From contig JAFYET010000378.1 in NCBI GenBank assembly GCA_017544125.1, forward strand, positions 1-26,978: a stretch of DNA of 26,978 bases. Reading direction: 5' to 3'. This DNA is from Ruminococcus sp. (lineage in GTDB: Bacteria; Bacillota; Clostridia; Oscillospirales; Ruminococcaceae). A model generated the notes under the pieces. The model was not told the DNA's origin. It worked only from the letters and a program-made list of their open reading frames with translations, and did not search any database. The translations under genes and the position numbers were made by a program. Positions 26,180-26,978 of the stretch are shown piece after piece; position 1 is the stretch's first letter, and every line of letters starts with the position of its first letter.

Positions 26180-26677
26180 ATGAAAAAGATGAATATACAG
26201 ATGGGTCTTTTAATGGCTGCAACGCTTAGCTTTTTCCTATCCCTTACAGGGCTTTTGACAGCGGGTAAATTCACCGTGCCTGCGTTTATCATCAGCTTTT
26301 TAGAGAGCTTTGTGATTAGCCTTATAATCGGTTTCTTCATACCTATGAAGAAGCTCGGTGATGCTGCTGTAAACAAAGCAGGGATACAGCCCCACAGCCT
26401 GAAAGCAAGGCTGCTTGAAACGCTTTTATCTGATCTGATATACACGCCATTCATGACCTTTGTTATGGTATTCATGGCACACAAGCAAGCATCAAAGGGA
26501 GGGCACCCGCCCCCGTTCATTGCCATGTACGGCAAATCGCTGATCATCAGCCTTGTAGTTGCATATGTTATTATTTTCATAGTTCAGCCGGTTTTCTTAA
26601 AGCTTGTGATGAAGAAAAACGGCATTGGCGGCCCGCCTGACATGGGCGGAAGAGGCGAAAGACCGCCTCAGGAATAA
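26180..26677 (+). CDS. Four-helix membrane protein (DUF2798-like)
   Basis: The 165-aa integral membrane protein has helices at about 8-27, 34-54, 83-101 and 119-141. The repeated pattern (a polar/basic segment PMKKLGDAAVNKAG after helix 2, and FLKLVMKKNG after helix 4) suggests two related two-helix halves, as in DUF2798 proteins; I assign that family by layout only. The tail after helix 4 is Gly/Pro/Arg-rich (GGPPDMGGRGERPPQE) and probably disordered and cytosolic. A short HPPPF motif lies in the loop before helix 4. AAAGGA lies 10-11 nt before the ATG. It is a single-gene unit between terminators; function is unknown. Confidence 0.8.
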   Translation: MKKMNIQMGLLMAATLSFFLSLTGLLTAGKFTVPAFIISFLESFVISLIIGFFIPMKKLGDAAVNKAGIQPHSLKARLLETLLSDLIYTPFMTFVMVFMAHKQASKGGHPPPFIAMYGKSLIISLVVAYVIIFIVQPVFLKLVMKKNGIGGPPDMGGRGERPPQE

Positions 26678-26685
26678 TGTATACG

Positions 26686-26717
26686 AAAAAGTCCCCGACA
26701 ATAATCGGGGACTTTTT
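26686..26717. terminator. Bidirectional terminator between membrane protein and S-component genes
   Basis: A perfect 13-bp stem AAAAAGTCCCCGA / TCGGGGACTTTTT (26686-26698 with 26705-26717) with loop CAATAA, followed by T on the plus strand and flanked by A for the opposite direction. It serves two convergent genes. Confidence 0.92.
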
Positions 26718-26719
26718 TA

Positions 26720-26978
26720 TTATTTATCCTTAGATTTGATTATCGGTGAAAGCGGCTTATAAACAAGCATTGTCACCACTGCACAAAGCAGACCCTTAAT
26801 GAATGTAAAGGGAAGATTGAAGATGCAAAGGGCTTCAAAGGTCGAGCCTGTGGAGGGTCTGATTGCCTGATATGCACTGAGTACAGCCTGGCCAAAATTG
26901 AAACCGTCCTTGAGGTAACGCTCATCATTAATGTATTCATGAAGATACATAATAAAGCTCGTGGGATATGAGGCAGAC
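26720..26978 (-). CDS. ECF transporter S component, probably RibU (partial, 5' end off the window)
   Basis: About 85 C-terminal codons are visible, and the frame stays open to the right edge (upstream residues read SASYPTSFIMYLHEY). The segment FNLPFTFIKGLLCAVVTMLVYKPLSPIIK is typical of the last helix and cytosolic end of riboflavin-type substrate-binding membrane subunits (RibU/FmnP) of energy-coupling-factor transporters. It would capture a vitamin and work with shared EcfA/A'/T subunits encoded elsewhere. The substrate is not certain from this part. The ATG at 26950 is internal to the gene, not its start. Confidence 0.7.
   Translation of the reverse strand, partial: SASYPTSFIMYLHEYINDERYLKDGFNFGQAVLSAYQAIRPSTGSTFEALCIFNLPFTFIKGLLCAVVTMLVYKPLSPIIKSKDK

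Noticed and set aside
1..26978. Defence systems, prophage, insertion sequences, CRISPR arrays or toxin-antitoxin pairs
   Set aside because: Gaps between genes are short and filled with promoters and terminators. No direct-repeat arrays, transposase or phage-like frames were seen, and codon use appears even by eye.

Overview
The window looks like ordinary core chromosome of a low-to-mid-GC anaerobic Clostridia member, most likely Oscillospiraceae/Ruminococcus-like. This is inferred from gene content and style: strong AAGGAG ribosome sites, TTGACA/TATAAT promoters often with an extended TGn -10, an S-box (SAM-I) leader, a Na+-pumping decarboxylase, YmfF/YmfH-type M16 peptidases, RecD2, a TSCPD protein and an ECF-type S component. 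No phage, IS, CRISPR, tRNA or rRNA signal was seen.

Left part (1-18.5 kb), almost all on the minus strand. It begins with a truncated oadB and a complete oadG, the membrane part of a biotin-dependent Na+-translocating decarboxylase. Next is a lone plus-strand mscS, convergent with a 114-aa membrane protein - recD2 - comF operon through a shared terminator. Then come rpsO-pnp (S15 and PNPase, with a hairpin between them), and a probable ymfF-ymfH-lgt-folD operon. The part ends with uvrB-uvrA, whose promoter carries a good candidate LexA/SOS box.

Right part (18.68-26.7 kb), plus strand, diverging from uvrB. The first operon is alpha/beta hydrolase - GNAT acetyltransferase - RluA-family pseudouridine synthase, closed by a strong terminator. 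Then follow a PHP-domain phosphoesterase, a malic enzyme, a TSCPD small protein and a CpsB/YwqE-type PHP tyrosine phosphatase. metK comes next behind a complete SAM-I riboswitch with an intrinsic terminator, and an unknown 143-aa protein is joined to it by a TAATG overlap. A four-helix membrane protein with a Gly/Pro-rich tail follows. The last gene, on the minus strand and cut by the right edge, is the C-terminus of an ECF transporter S component, probably RibU.

Functional themes are DNA repair and processing (uvrAB, recD2, comF), RNA metabolism and translation (pnp, rpsO, pseudouridine synthase, EF-P-linked ymfF/H), one-carbon and methionine metabolism (folD, metK), C4-acid metabolism with sodium pumping (malic enzyme, oad genes), and envelope functions (lgt, mscS). 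I found no convincing new multi-gene system. The points most worth a second look are the unknown protein under SAM riboswitch control, the long charged tail on Lgt, the structured rpsO leader, and the near-leaderless small membrane gene ahead of recD2.
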